This document shows positions 45,101 through 57,100 of a stretch of DNA of 64,000 bases, one piece after another; within the stretch, counting starts at the first letter, position 1, and each line of letters opens with the position of its first letter. The translations under genes and the position numbers were made by a program. Where the stretch lies: positions 67,714,002 through 67,778,001 of the forward strand of contig NC_134701.1 in assembly GCF_043290135.1 (NCBI RefSeq). The letters are read 5' to 3'. The notes below the pieces were generated by a model. It made no database searches. It saw nothing but the letters and a program-made list of their open reading frames with translations, and was not told the DNA's origin. The DNA comes from Rhipicephalus microplus (lineage: Eukaryota; Arthropoda; Arachnida; Ixodida; Ixodidae).

Positions 45101-48100
45101 GCCGAGGATGGCCGCTGCCTCACGCGAGATCGAGCCCGAGGCGAAAGCCCTAGCTGCAAAACGCGAATCTGTAAAGACATTAGGACGCGATGGGTCCTTC
45201 ATTGCGATGGCGATTTGCTCAGCCACCATTGCCGAAACCTTTCTAACCGAGGCAGAGCATAGGAGTGTGCCACTATGATCGACCGAGACCACTGCGAAGC
45301 GATCCGAACGCCCGTACTGGGCTGCATCGACAAAGGTCGCGAGATGCGGTCTGTTTGCAACTGATTTTAATAAGGAACGGGCCCGAGCTATGCGGCCCCC
45401 TACATTGTATTGTGGGTGGACATTTCTTGGAAGTGGAGCTACCGAAAACGTGCCTCTGATCGAGGGTGGTAGTGTTACATTACGCTGGTTAGTCGCCGTA
45501 GGACAGCAGCCTATGGATTCCAGGATGCGCCTACCAGCCCTCGAGGACGATAGTCGCACGACCTGAGCCATCTGCTGGGCCTCTATCACCTCCGAGAGGG
45601 AGTTATGCATGCCCAATTGTAGGAGCTTCTCGGTGCTAGTGTGGATAGGCAAGCCTAGAACTCGCTTTATGCTTTTGCGCAGTAGTGTATCAATTCTTGA
45701 CTCTTCTCTTTTGGACCAGCGCAATGCCGAAGCGACATAATTGATGTGGCTCACGAGAAATGCATGATAGAGCCGAAGGAGATTGCTCTCGCTCAGCCCA
45801 CCCCTGCGGTTCGAGACCCTGAGTATGAGCCTAAGCATGTTCTCCGTCTTGGAGGTGATGCGGGCTATAGTTCGTGAGTTGCCCCCCTTGGACTCTAGCA
45901 GGAGTCCGAGGACCCTGATGGAGTCCACCCTGGGTATTCTCTGCCCATCCCGTGTGTATAAAGCTATGGGAATCTGTTCTAAAGGAGTGAGGTTCCTCAG
46001 TCCTTGTCGGGTGGGTCTGTATAGTAGTAACTCAGACTTTGCCGATGACAGGCTCAGGCCTGAACTGACTAGAAAGTTCTCCGTGATGTCTAATGCCTCT
46101 TGGAGCGCCTGCTCTACCCCGGCGTCGGACCCTCCCATGCACCACACGGTGATATCGTCCGCGTAGAGAGCATGGTTAACCCCGCGCACCGTAGCGAGTC
46201 GCTCCGAGAGGCCCTTCATGGCAATATTGAAGAGTAGAGGAGAGATAACTGCCCCCTGTGGGGTGCATCTCGCTCCCAAGGTAAATTCCGTGGATTGGAT
46301 TTGACCGATCCTAATGGTAGCCCTGCGATCCCTGAGAAAAGACCTAACGTATGCGTGGAACCGTTGCCCTAGACCCATAACCGAAATTGCCTCAAGCACA
46401 AACTTGTGCGAGATATTATCAAAAGCTTTAGCTAGGTCTAGAGCTAGTATGCCTCTAGTATCCCTGGTGTTGTTGTCAATGATTTGTCTTTTGATAAGGA
46501 GCATCACGTCCTGTGTGGATAGTGCAGATCTGAATCCTACCATATTGTGTGGAAATAGCTCTCTGCTTTCTATGTACTCGGATACCCGATGGTGAATCGC
46601 ATGTTCGGCCACCTTGCCTACGCAGGACGTAAGCGAGATGGGTCGCATGTTCTCCGAAGCCAGAGGTTTGCCTGGCTTTGGGATAAGCGCTACCGAAGCT
46701 GTCTTCCAGGATTCGGGGACGTGCCCCGTCTCCCAGATCTTGTTGACTTCCTCGGTAAGCTTCTCGATGGATTTGCCATCCAAGTTACGTGAGAGCTTAT
46801 TTGAGATTCAATCCGGGCCCGGTGCAGAGCGTCCGTTGAGCTCATGGAGGACCTTACAGATTTCTGGTTCAGTGAAAGGTGCGTCCAGCTCCGCCACCAT
46901 TCCACCCCTGTAATGCGGATAGTCCGCATCGCCGGAAGGGCCCAGCGGAAGATAGCTGTCCGCTAACCTCTTTAGGAGGGCCTTTTCGGACACTCCCTTC
47001 GCTTTCTGGTTGTGAACGATTCTGTCAATAGCCAATCGCTGATTTCCCTTCGACTGTGACTCGTCAAGTAATTGTTTGAGGAGGTTCCATTTGGCCCCCA
47101 CTCTCATCTGTCCGTCAACCGAAGAACATACTTAATTCCACTGCTGTTTGGAGAGTTCAATAGAGTAGGCTTTGATCTCGCGATTGAGTTGCGCAATTTT
47201 CTTTCGAAGTCGGCGATTGAGCCTTTGCGTCCTCCACCGGGACAGGATGGAATTCTTAGCCTCTAAGAGATGCGCGAGGTGTGCATCCATCCGATCAACC
47301 ATCAGGTTCGTTTTGACAACCTTGGTCGCAGCATTAGCATCCGCCTTGAGCCTTGCAAAGAGGCTGTCTAAGCTGTCGTATTCATCCCGGTCCTCCTTCC
47401 GCAATTTACGAAAGGCATCCCAGTCCGTTACTTTAAATTCCCTGGGGGGAGCTGCATTGACTGCTAGGGTAATAGCCACTATGAAGTGGTCACTACCTAG
47501 ATTCTCTTGCAAATTTTGCCACCCTGCTCCGGCGACGTTCTTGACGAACGCCAAGTCTGGAGTTGTCTCGGACCACCGATGTGTTAATTCTTGTCGGGTA
47601 TTGCGGGTCCTTAATCAATTCAAGAGAACAGCTAGATACGGCCTTTAGGAGGTTGTTGCCTTTGGGGGACTGCCTGGCGTATCCCCAAGCGTCGTGCGGA
47701 GCATTAAAGTCTCCCGCTATCACGATGGGGGCCCCCCTGGCCAGAGCCACCGCTTTTGCCATGATTGAAGCGAACCCCTGCCGCTTGTCCGACGGCGAGC
47801 TGTACACATTCAGGAGGAATACGCTGTTCTTGAGCCAGCTGTTGGGGATTATTTCGAGGATAATGACCTCAGCCTTGCTGTTGCCAAGCTGTAGTTTGTG
47901 TTCTTGAAAGGAGCACTTTTTTGCGACCAAGGTTGCCAAACCGCGCTTCCCTTGCCCGCGCACCGAGACGACTCGATAGCCCGGGAAAGTTAGCGCATCA
48001 CCGAGAGTTTCCTGTAACATAATTACATGCGGTTTGACCGCCTGAGAAGCAATAAAGTGCAGCAGTGGAGCCCTGCGCCTTTTGAAACTGGCACAGTTCC

Positions 48101-51100
48101 ACTGCCACACGACCAGTTCATTAGTGTTGCCCGCCATAATTACTGTTCTGATACAACCAATCTCCTGTCGGGTTGACTGTTACCGCGCCTGCAGGCGACT
48201 GTGCCCTGTTCGGGCCTATCGGAGGCGAGCTACCCGTAGCTAGCGCTGCCTGTGTACCTTCAAGAGACGACACCCTTTTCAGTAGGGTAGTCATGCTATC
48301 AGCCAGTTGTTTAATCGATTGCTGCATGCTTTCGAGAGCCTTGCTGTTGGATTCTGTCTCCATAGCATCCCGCTCCCCTTGGGGGGGTGAGGCCCTACGT
48401 TTTCCCGAGCGCGCCTGCACGTCCTCTGGTGGGGGAATCTGTTGTCTCTCACCCTGCGAGGAGTAATGTTTGCTGAACGACTCAAGGTCAGCCCTCAGCT
48501 GTTGAATCTCTGCCTTAAGGCAAGCATTCTCTTGGATCAACTTAGCTACCCTGGGGTCTTCCCTATGCTCTGGCAATGGTACCCGCGTTACCTCTGGTGG
48601 CGGCGCCGCTGGCTTCGGCTTGGCTCGATCCGCCCAGGTAGGTACTTCCTGGATTCGTGCCCGGGAGCAAGAGCGCCCTTTGGTGCGAGCGCGGCCCCTG
48701 GAGCGGTAGCGCCGGCGGCCAGCCGGCGTGACGGAACGCCCCTGCCTGGGAGCGCTTGCCACGCTGGAATCCCTTGACCGGTCCTCTTCGACCAGCTGTT
48801 GCTGAGTCTTTTTGACGCGCTTTCGGCGCCGTCGTCTTCTCCGTCGCACGACGTAAGGAACTTGAAAGCGTTCTTTGCACGTTCTGTCCGCCGTCGGATG
48901 TGGGCCTCCGCAAAGGGCACATTTCGGCGAGCACTGGTGATCGTCGGGTGGAGACACGAGCCCACAGCCCCTGCACACCCTCTTGTTGGGGTTGGGGCAA
49001 ACATCGGCCCTGTGACCAAGTCCTCCACACGCGTAGCACACGTCAGTTTGGCGCTTGTAGAGCGTGCAGCGCAGCATGCTGACGCCGCATATGACATAGT
49101 TTGGTACCTTCATGCCGTCGAAAAGCACTACCACAGTAGTGGTGTTCTTGATCCTTTTGGCTTCTAGGGCCTTCGGATTTCGCTGGTTGACGATCATCGT
49201 TTGGAGCTGGGCCTCGCTGATGTCAGTGTCCACTCCTCGTATGACTCCTTTACAGGTGTTATCGGGGGCCGCGACATATGCCGCCACATGGTACATTCCT
49301 TCGCTTATCCGAATCTGTTGGATCGCGGCGTAGGCGTTTGCGTTCTTCTGCTCCGGTGTGAAGACTACGAGAATGTTCTGGGCGATGTTTGGGCAAACGA
49401 TGTCCCCTTCCGTCTCTGCCGGGGCAAGAGCAGCCGCCATGGCAATAGCCTGTGCGAGCCTAATTTGGCTTACTTTTCTGACGTCAAGTCCGTCCCTCGG
49501 CCTGACGATAATTCGTATGTGGTCCCTCGGCAGCCGGGGGAGCCTCGATGCAGCTGCGGGGCGCTTCATTGCACCTTGCGGGGCTGCCGTGCGGCGGCCT
49601 CCCTTCGAGCCCACATGTGATGCGTTGCCCGCGGAAACTGGCGTTTCTACACGAGCTTTCTTATTCCTGCCCAGCGCTGTCGTCCAACCCGGGCGATTGG
49701 CTTCTTCGTGAGAGATTTCCTCTCCTTCCACCATCGCTACTTCGGGCATGTTGCCCCTTTTCTCCCGCCTCTCGCCGTCGACACTAGGCTGAGCCCGGTA
49801 GGGTTAGCCGAGCCGCGGCGCGTTCCACAAGAAAAGTTCCAATAATTCAGCAAAAGGACCACTCACCGAAAAAAGTCTGGTGTCGACGTGATCCTCAGAA
49901 GAAACTGCGTCGAATGAAACGCAGCTCGAGCACAGGCACCACAAAAATCCTAACGAAAACATTAACAGAAACGGGAGTCGATCTTCTCGCGTCCGCACTG
50001 GTCGGCGCCCCCTGCGTCTCTCGTTTGACCGCCATATGTAATGTTGTTACCAGGGAATAGAAAACTGCAACTTGCTTTTTAATGTAATATTTATATTATA
50101 GATTGTTATCATTTTGCATTTGCTTAGGAAACCCTAAAAAAAGAGATACAAGACTAATGCTACTGAGATGTTGCTATTGCTGTCATCAACAAAAATACTG
50201 GCACTGTGGTGTTAGTTGCAATAATGCTAAGTTCGCTGCTCTCTGGCATTAGAGACCACCGTCATCATCACCAAGGAGTGCTAAGAGTGAGCTCGTGTTT
50301 GTCCGATTCCATGCTTGTATAAAACGATGTGCCACAGCTGTCCCGTTAAGTGAGTGTTGTGCGTTGTAACAGTGACGAGGACCTCAACCAGTCCTAGACC
50401 CGCAGAGCCATCAGCGCGGGTAGCCACCATTGTTTGAAGAAACTTCGTAAACAGTGTGAGTTCGCCTGAAAGCCTATCTCAAAGCGCAAAATATCGCTTA
50501 AGGGACGAACAGTGTTAGTGCCCTCGCTACCGGACAGCGCAATTAGAATGGTCAAGGGACATTGCCATCTGAAGCAAGTCAATGCACCGAACTTCGCCGT
50601 TGCCGTTAAGTACCTCGAGAAGCACTACGCCCCGGAAGTCAATGAAATAGCCGCAAGTTGTTTTTTTCACATGATCACGACAAAGAGAGAATGCACAGAA
50701 ATTTATTGCCGAAATAATGTTGCTGGTAGAAAATCGCAATTTTGGTTCGTCTTTCGAACGCATGCTAAGAGACCGAATCATGTGTGGAGTTTTAGATGAC
50801 GTAAGACATTTGCCGAAGAAGCCGACGCTTACGGAACCTGAGGATTTCGTTATTTCAGCTGAGAACGTGGCCACACATGCTAAAAGCATGCAATCTACTG
50901 ATCAAAGTAGCATCCACTTCATGCGGCATAATCGGTCAGTAAAATTGGGCAATCGAAGGCTAAAGGTATGACACCTTGCCATAGGTGGTGTTGTGGCAGT
51001 GAAGCTCACTCGAACGAGCAGTGCTATCACGTCTGTATGGTATGCTGCCGATGCTGTATACGAGGTCATGTCACTTGGATGTGCCAAGAATGAACTCTGT

Positions 51101-54100
51101 GGAAGGCCCCGTGGCGCTTATGCCCTGTTGGCAGCAGCTGATGATAGCTCTGAAGTTGAGAAGCTCTACACTATAGTGACTCATAAAATGAGTAATGATA
51201 GCATGGTTAAGTGCATTTTGAAGGAAATCTCTTGGGATGGTGTGTCTGTTACCATGTTAATCGATACGGGGTCACCTGTTGGCGTTATTTCAATGAGGCT
51301 GTTCGAAAAGAATCAGAGAATATGGCCGCCTCCAAGCAGCACCACTCTCAGATTGTCGAATAATTTAGGAGAAATTAGAGTGGTTGGAGAACTGCACATG
51401 AAAGCAAGCTGCGAGGGGCACGATAGGGCACTCTGGTTATTGTCGATACACCTAGACCAGCACTATGTAAAACGGATACCGTCAAGGCATTTAACAACAG
51501 TGGAGTGGCCATGTTGAGGCCAAATGTCGTTGTAAGCCTCAGCAAGAGCCAAGAACTTCAGACTTTGCTCAAGAAGTTTGAAGGTGTGTTTGTGCAAGGT
51601 TTAAAACTATGCAACGGGTCAGCTGTGGATCTGATCATGAAAGAAAATGCCACGCCCCGCTTTTGCAAAGCATGTACGGTGCCATATGCTTTGACAACCA
51701 AAGTGCCTGATGCTTGGGACCTATGAGTTGCCGACGGTGTTATGTCACCGGTTGTGGCAGCAGGATGAGCGACACCAGTGGTGGTTCCAGTCTTTTAAGA
51801 CTTATGGGTCTATTCAACTGTGTGGGGATTTTCGGCTGACAGTGGACACGGCCACAGTGACTGAACAGTTCTCACTGCCTCGTGTGAACATCTTTACAAG
51901 ACTGAAAAGTGGTGAAGTATTTAGTACATGGCATTTGACTCTAGCATACAACCAGCTGCCCCTGGACAACGAGGCCAAGAAGCTGACATTCATAAGCACT
52001 CTCAAGATCTCATTTTGCTTCAGTAAGCTTCCTTTTGGAATTAGCTTAGCTCCAGAAACCTTCCAGCAGCATATGGATTCCCTGTTCAAGGATATTCCTG
52101 GTGTACATGTTTATTTGGATGACATCATAGTGGCTGAAAAGCGCAGCCACACTCCATTGCTAAAGCAAGTTTTACTGCGCTTACTTAACTATGGTCTCGG
52201 GCTAAACATCAAGATACGCAAACTCAGGCAAGAAGTTGCCTTTGTTGGACATAGAGTTGATGCTAATGGGCTCAAACGGAAGGACGACAACAACGAAGCA
52301 GTTTTGCAAGTACGAGTCCCTAAGTCAGTGAGCGAACTGAAATATTTCTTGGGCTAAATCAACTATTATTCAAAATTTTTTCCGAACCTTTCCACAATAC
52401 TAGCGTCAGTATACAATCTGCTATCCAAGGGAGCTACGTGGAAATGGAAGCAGGTACACAAGGAAGGAGTTTGAAAGGTTAAGCAGGTCATACAAGCGTT
52501 AGTTTCGACACTTCGACCCTAACAAACCTTTGAAGTTGGAATGTGATGCTTCACCTGTCGGAGTGGATGCTGTCCTTGCTCATCACATTAATGGCACATT
52601 CAGAGTAGATTTCACGACTGAACTCTGTCCAAAGCTGAGCGAGACTACTCCCAGCTAGAAAACAAAGCATTGGCTCTTTGTATTCGGTGCGACTTGATTT
52701 AAGGACTACTTATACGGGAATCGCTTCGTTTTGGTGACAGACCATGAACACCTGATGGGTTGATCTAACCCAGGAAAAGTCATTCCTACCATGGCTGCGG
52801 CAAGGATTCAGAGGTCAATTACAATTGCACATTGCAGTATTGCAGGGGTACAAAAAACTCAAATGCTGATGCCTTGAGTCGCCTGCTGTTACTGAGTAAA
52901 CTACACAGTGCCAAAGCAGGAAATCTGCCAGAGTATGTCCTGTACTTGAAATGCTTGGAAAAGGAATGGTTAGTGTCAGATGTACATTTTAGGGAAAAAT
53001 AGATCCTTTGCTGCAGCGAGTGAAATTCTGGATTAAGACAGGCTGGCTGAAATTTTTGCGTGAAGAGCTGAGCCGCTTGCGGCCGTACTTCAGCGAGAAG
53101 CCTGAGTGGATACCAGGTAGCTGAAAAGTAGATACTAGGTATCGTTCATGATACCTAGTATCATGGTCGCAGTGGACACAAGCGCATAGTTGCAGTGGAC
53201 ACGACTCGAGGAACGAATTGGCAGCATTTAGACCAAGTGCGACGGCGAGACGTTCCACTTAGTACCAAAACTTGGTCTACTGGGGACACTGTATCATGCT
53301 TCCCATGGCTCTAAACCGATGTATATTGGGCTTTCTTCATGTAACGCACCCATGTATGGCGACCATGAGGAACATGCAAGATTCCTGTTTTGGTTCCCGG
53401 GTGTGGACAGTGAGATCGAGCAATTGGTGCGTGGATGTTCTGCTTGTGTACAGGTTGCGGTGATGCCTCCAGCACCAACACCTGTACCATGGCCCACGAT
53501 GGGAGAGAAATGGAGCTGGTTGCACGCCAACTAGGCAGGTCCTATTGAAGGATACATGCTATTGGCATTTTTGGATTCCAAAAATGTCAGTGGGGAGAAA
53601 CCTGCACCAACTGGAAATTACTGTGGCATTGCTGTGCCACAAGGTGGTTTGGGAACCTAAAGTAATGTTGACAGCACGCATATGAGCCACCATTATGTCA
53701 TGGTTGACATCTTGTACACTTGCGCTGCTGCGTTTCTGTACAGTTGCGCAGTTGCAAGAATATAAAATAGGTCGAATAATTAATCCCACTTTTGCGCAAT
53801 TGTGGCGGTGACTTTTCTGGTAAGCACTGGCAAAGAACGAAGACGATGTGGCAAACACCAAAAAGCTCACCAGTATGACATTTGCCTTCGTGTGTGGGGA
53901 ATTGCTGCCTTAACCCTACTGCACGCTCAGACTAGCTAGCGCGCAGGGGCGCCGATCGTTGCCGCCTCGAGCGTTGCCGCCTCGAGCGTTGGGGGGGGGG
54001 GGTAAAGGTTTGTTGCAGCGCCCCTCCCAATCGTATCACTGTATAAGGCTGAGCTTGTGCCCCCCTTTCTCGCCCCCCTCCTTATTATGTCAATGTAAGG

Positions 54101-57100
54101 GACTGGCTTGGTGCCTCCTCCCTGCCTCCCTGCGCGTACACCTTTGTAAGGCAGTGTGAGCGTGCGCTGCTAGAACTTCATGCTGCAGCTAAGAACCAAG
54201 TCAGACACTTGACTACAGCACACCCTGTCATACCCAATAAAATGTTTTAGCGGAGTGAGTTGTAAGAACGTTGAAGGCAGGCTGAAAGAAAAAATGATGA
54301 AATTCCACTACAATCTCGAATATTGAGACTTGTGTTTCGTTACCACTGCACCCCAGTCAAGGAGGACAAACCTCCAACGGAGCTTCTGCTGGGGTATCAA
54401 ATACGAACGAAACTCGTGCATTATTCCGGCCATTGAGGCTGTTGGAGAAAAGCCGTGCTACAAACAAGAAGAGCGATGGCCGTTCGGATGGCGTGTTTGG
54501 GCTCGAACGTTCCGGCAATGGGAAAAGTGGATACCAGATATCATGCGTGATTAGCCGGAAAAGTGCATAGTCACAGTGCACACGAGTCGGGGAACGGAAC
54601 AGCGGCATTTCGACAGCGGTTTTTCTTTTCTTCAAATGCGCAGCTTTTTCAGTGTGATTGCGCGCGCACGCGTGGACAAGTCGCAGCCTCTTGCGGCGAT
54701 CTCTGTAATGTTCGAACCAGCCAATGGCTGATAGATGGGTTTTCTACGAGTGATTTTTGAGCATCGTCCGTCATTTGTCGAGAGAAGAGAAAGCAATTTT
54801 TAGCCGACTTAGATAATTTATTGTGCATTCCAGGTTGCGTGCTGTGCTATAATATTTGGCTTGCGCGTTGTTGGGAGCCTTTACTACTGATAGGGAACGT
54901 TTTCTGACCTTGCTCAAAAAGTGTTGCAGGGACCCTTAAGAAGTTATTCAACCTAATGGTGCTCTGCATGACTACTGTATATATAAACACTTATGCAACT
55001 TTCAAGTAAATGAAGTTGAAGCGCTTGGTCCGGTAAATTCGTTGATTAATTTTTGTGTACACAATCAATGTAGTTGCCTGGCCTATCTGAAAACGGGTGT
55101 TTCTATTTGGGTGTTCCAGTTGAACCAAATGGCTCAGTTGGGTATTCAATTTTCCAATTGGAAGTGAGCTTTCAACTGAGATTCCAATTAGTTCAAGTGA
55201 TAGCATTTAGTAATTTCAGTTGGTTCTAATGGTGATCCAAGTGGTTAGTGATCCCATGTGGCCCAATCACAAGTTAGCGCATCATCTTGAACCATTTGGA
55301 AATTTCAAATGATCCTGTGGGGGATACCATTGGCCCGATTGGAAATCTTTATTTACCATTTAGACCCATTGATATTTCCAAATGGTTTCAATTGGCTTTT
55401 TCAACTGGGGAGTGTTTGGTGCATTATGTTTTGTCAGCAGTCGCAAGAAATCAGCCTGATGGCATATTCATAACCTAGCTCAATTTTCCCCTTTAGCTAT
55501 TGATGGATTTAATCAGCAGAAGGCATTCTCGTATAAAGGTTTCTGTGTTAAAAACACTGCATTGTAGGGTATGTGTGAACATTTAAAGGCACAGGGTAAG
55601 CCTTGTACCTGCCTTAACTTTAGGCAAATTTATGTACCTTTTTCTCCATAACCTCAAGAGGTATAGTAATTATTTTACTACCATTGTGATCATGAGCCAT
55701 TCCTTTTAACTGAAGCAGATTTAGCTTTGAAAAGCTTAATGCTAATTTTTTGTATTTTTTTACTTCAGGTAGCTAATTATCACTCGATTATAGACATTAG
55801 ATGTCGTGTTGCAGAAAAGCACTTTCTCACACGGCTATAATTCTTCACTATATTCCCCATTATGTTATCTAAATACAGGCCAAAAACTGATTTTAGATAC
55901 TGTAGGTGCTGAGAAAATGAAACATAAGCCAAAAAAATGCTTGGTTTAAGATAACTGCATTTAAAGTTGAAAATCTGGAATACTTCAAAAGTACAAGATA
56001 ACAGAAAATTGATGGACCCGTTCAATAGGCACCAGCCAGATACCCATCACCGATGTCATTTTTTTTCATTTTGTGTTGATACGTCTTGCCTGGCGAGCCT
56101 CTTTGGTCGCCTGCTATTCAGGCCTGTCAGCAAAGTACAGCCAACGCAGTTCAAGGTTGTGTAGGCCCTGCACTCTGCAGTGTCCTGGCGAAATTACAAA
56201 GCAGTTCAGTTCATTCACACGGGCTATATTGCATCATTAAAAGTGAACTGAGCGTCAAGAGTGCATATTTACAGTGTTTGGTGCCTGAAGAAAATATTTT
56301 TTTGGAACGAGCTCTCGCGCATGACCCATGGAAGCATTTAGCAAGTAATTCTGGATGAGCCGGTTCAACAATATGGCTTGACAGTCTCAATAACAGATGC
56401 TCGAAGCTGTTCTTAGTGAATGAATGATCCATTATTCAACCGGGCTTTGTTGAATTCACACCAAGTTTCGGCGTCTTTCAAGCAAAGGTTGTGGGATTGA
56501 TTGGGATGCTTTGATGTCATGTGAACCTACGTGGACCGGGCAGCTTTTCACCCATCCTCAAAGCTGGCTCTATTTCTTTTAATGGCCCACATTAATAGTT
56601 TTCGTGCTTCCCAATGATGCCACCACTAAGAAGTCCCCGAGCAGATATATATTTTCCGACAGAAAGCTTGGTGTTTCTGCTTTGTCTCATTTAGCTGGTC
56701 TGGGCCCATTCTTTTCTGAATGTGCCAAATGAACTCCAGTGTGCAAACTGCAACTTCTGCATACGGCTATGAGGCTTGAACTGCAAGGACTTCCTGCCCC
56801 GCCGTGGTGGTCTAGTGGCTAAGGTACTCGGCTGCTGACCCGCAGGTCGCGGGTTCAAATCCCGGCTGCGACGACTGCATTTCCGATGGAGGCGGAAATG
56901 TTGTAGGCCCGTGTGCTCAGATTTGGGTGCACGTTAAAGAACCCCAGGTGGTCGAAATTTCCGGAGCCCTCCACTACGGCGCTCATAATCATATGGTGGT
57001 TTTGGGACGTTAAATCCCACATATCTATCTAGCAAGGACTCCTTTGCTATCCGAGTATGGGGGCACAGCAGGCCGCCACACAAGTTCTGAAATATGCCAT

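Larger units (their letters stand above)
44465..50022 (-). mobile_element. Full-length I-superfamily LINE, antisense to the GTSF1-like gene
   Basis: A perfect 12-bp target duplication GTTTGACCGCCA flanks the element (44453-44464 and 50023-50034). On the minus strand it contains a 5' UTR (about 50022-49750), ORF1 with zinc knuckles, ORF2 with endonuclease, reverse transcriptase and RNase H, and a 3' UTR ending in AATAAAG and a TCTG-type tail. Length is 5,558 bp. ORF1 is intact and ORF2 has three lesions. The perfect duplication and the complete 5' end show a comparatively recent insertion. Confidence 0.92.
50037..54640 (+). mobile_element. Gypsy-type retrotransposon C, heavily decayed
   Basis: A possible 5' LTR runs from TGTAATGTTG (50037) to GTAACA (about 50371). 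It is followed by GTGACGAGGAC, a primer-binding-site-like sequence of tick Gypsy elements. Gag, protease, reverse transcriptase, RNase H and integrase remnants follow in normal order to about 54640. No 3' LTR was found. A non-Gypsy block (about 53600-54310) lies inside the integrase, and a hairpin-bearing segment interrupts the region before the integrase finger. Confidence 0.75.
53010..54640 (+). pseudogene. Integrase remnant of Gypsy C, split
   Basis: 53270-53600 reads ARFLFWFPGVDSEIEQLVRG and CSACVQ, the integrase zinc-binding end, then WSWLHAN, a stop, and AGPIEGYMLLAFLDS, the start of the catalytic core. The core itself is missing. 54313-54640 reads YHCTPVKEDKPPTELLLGYQ and VWARTFRQWEKWIPDIM, the integrase C-terminus. 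In between (about 53600-54310) no retroelement sequence is legible. Confidence 0.65.
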
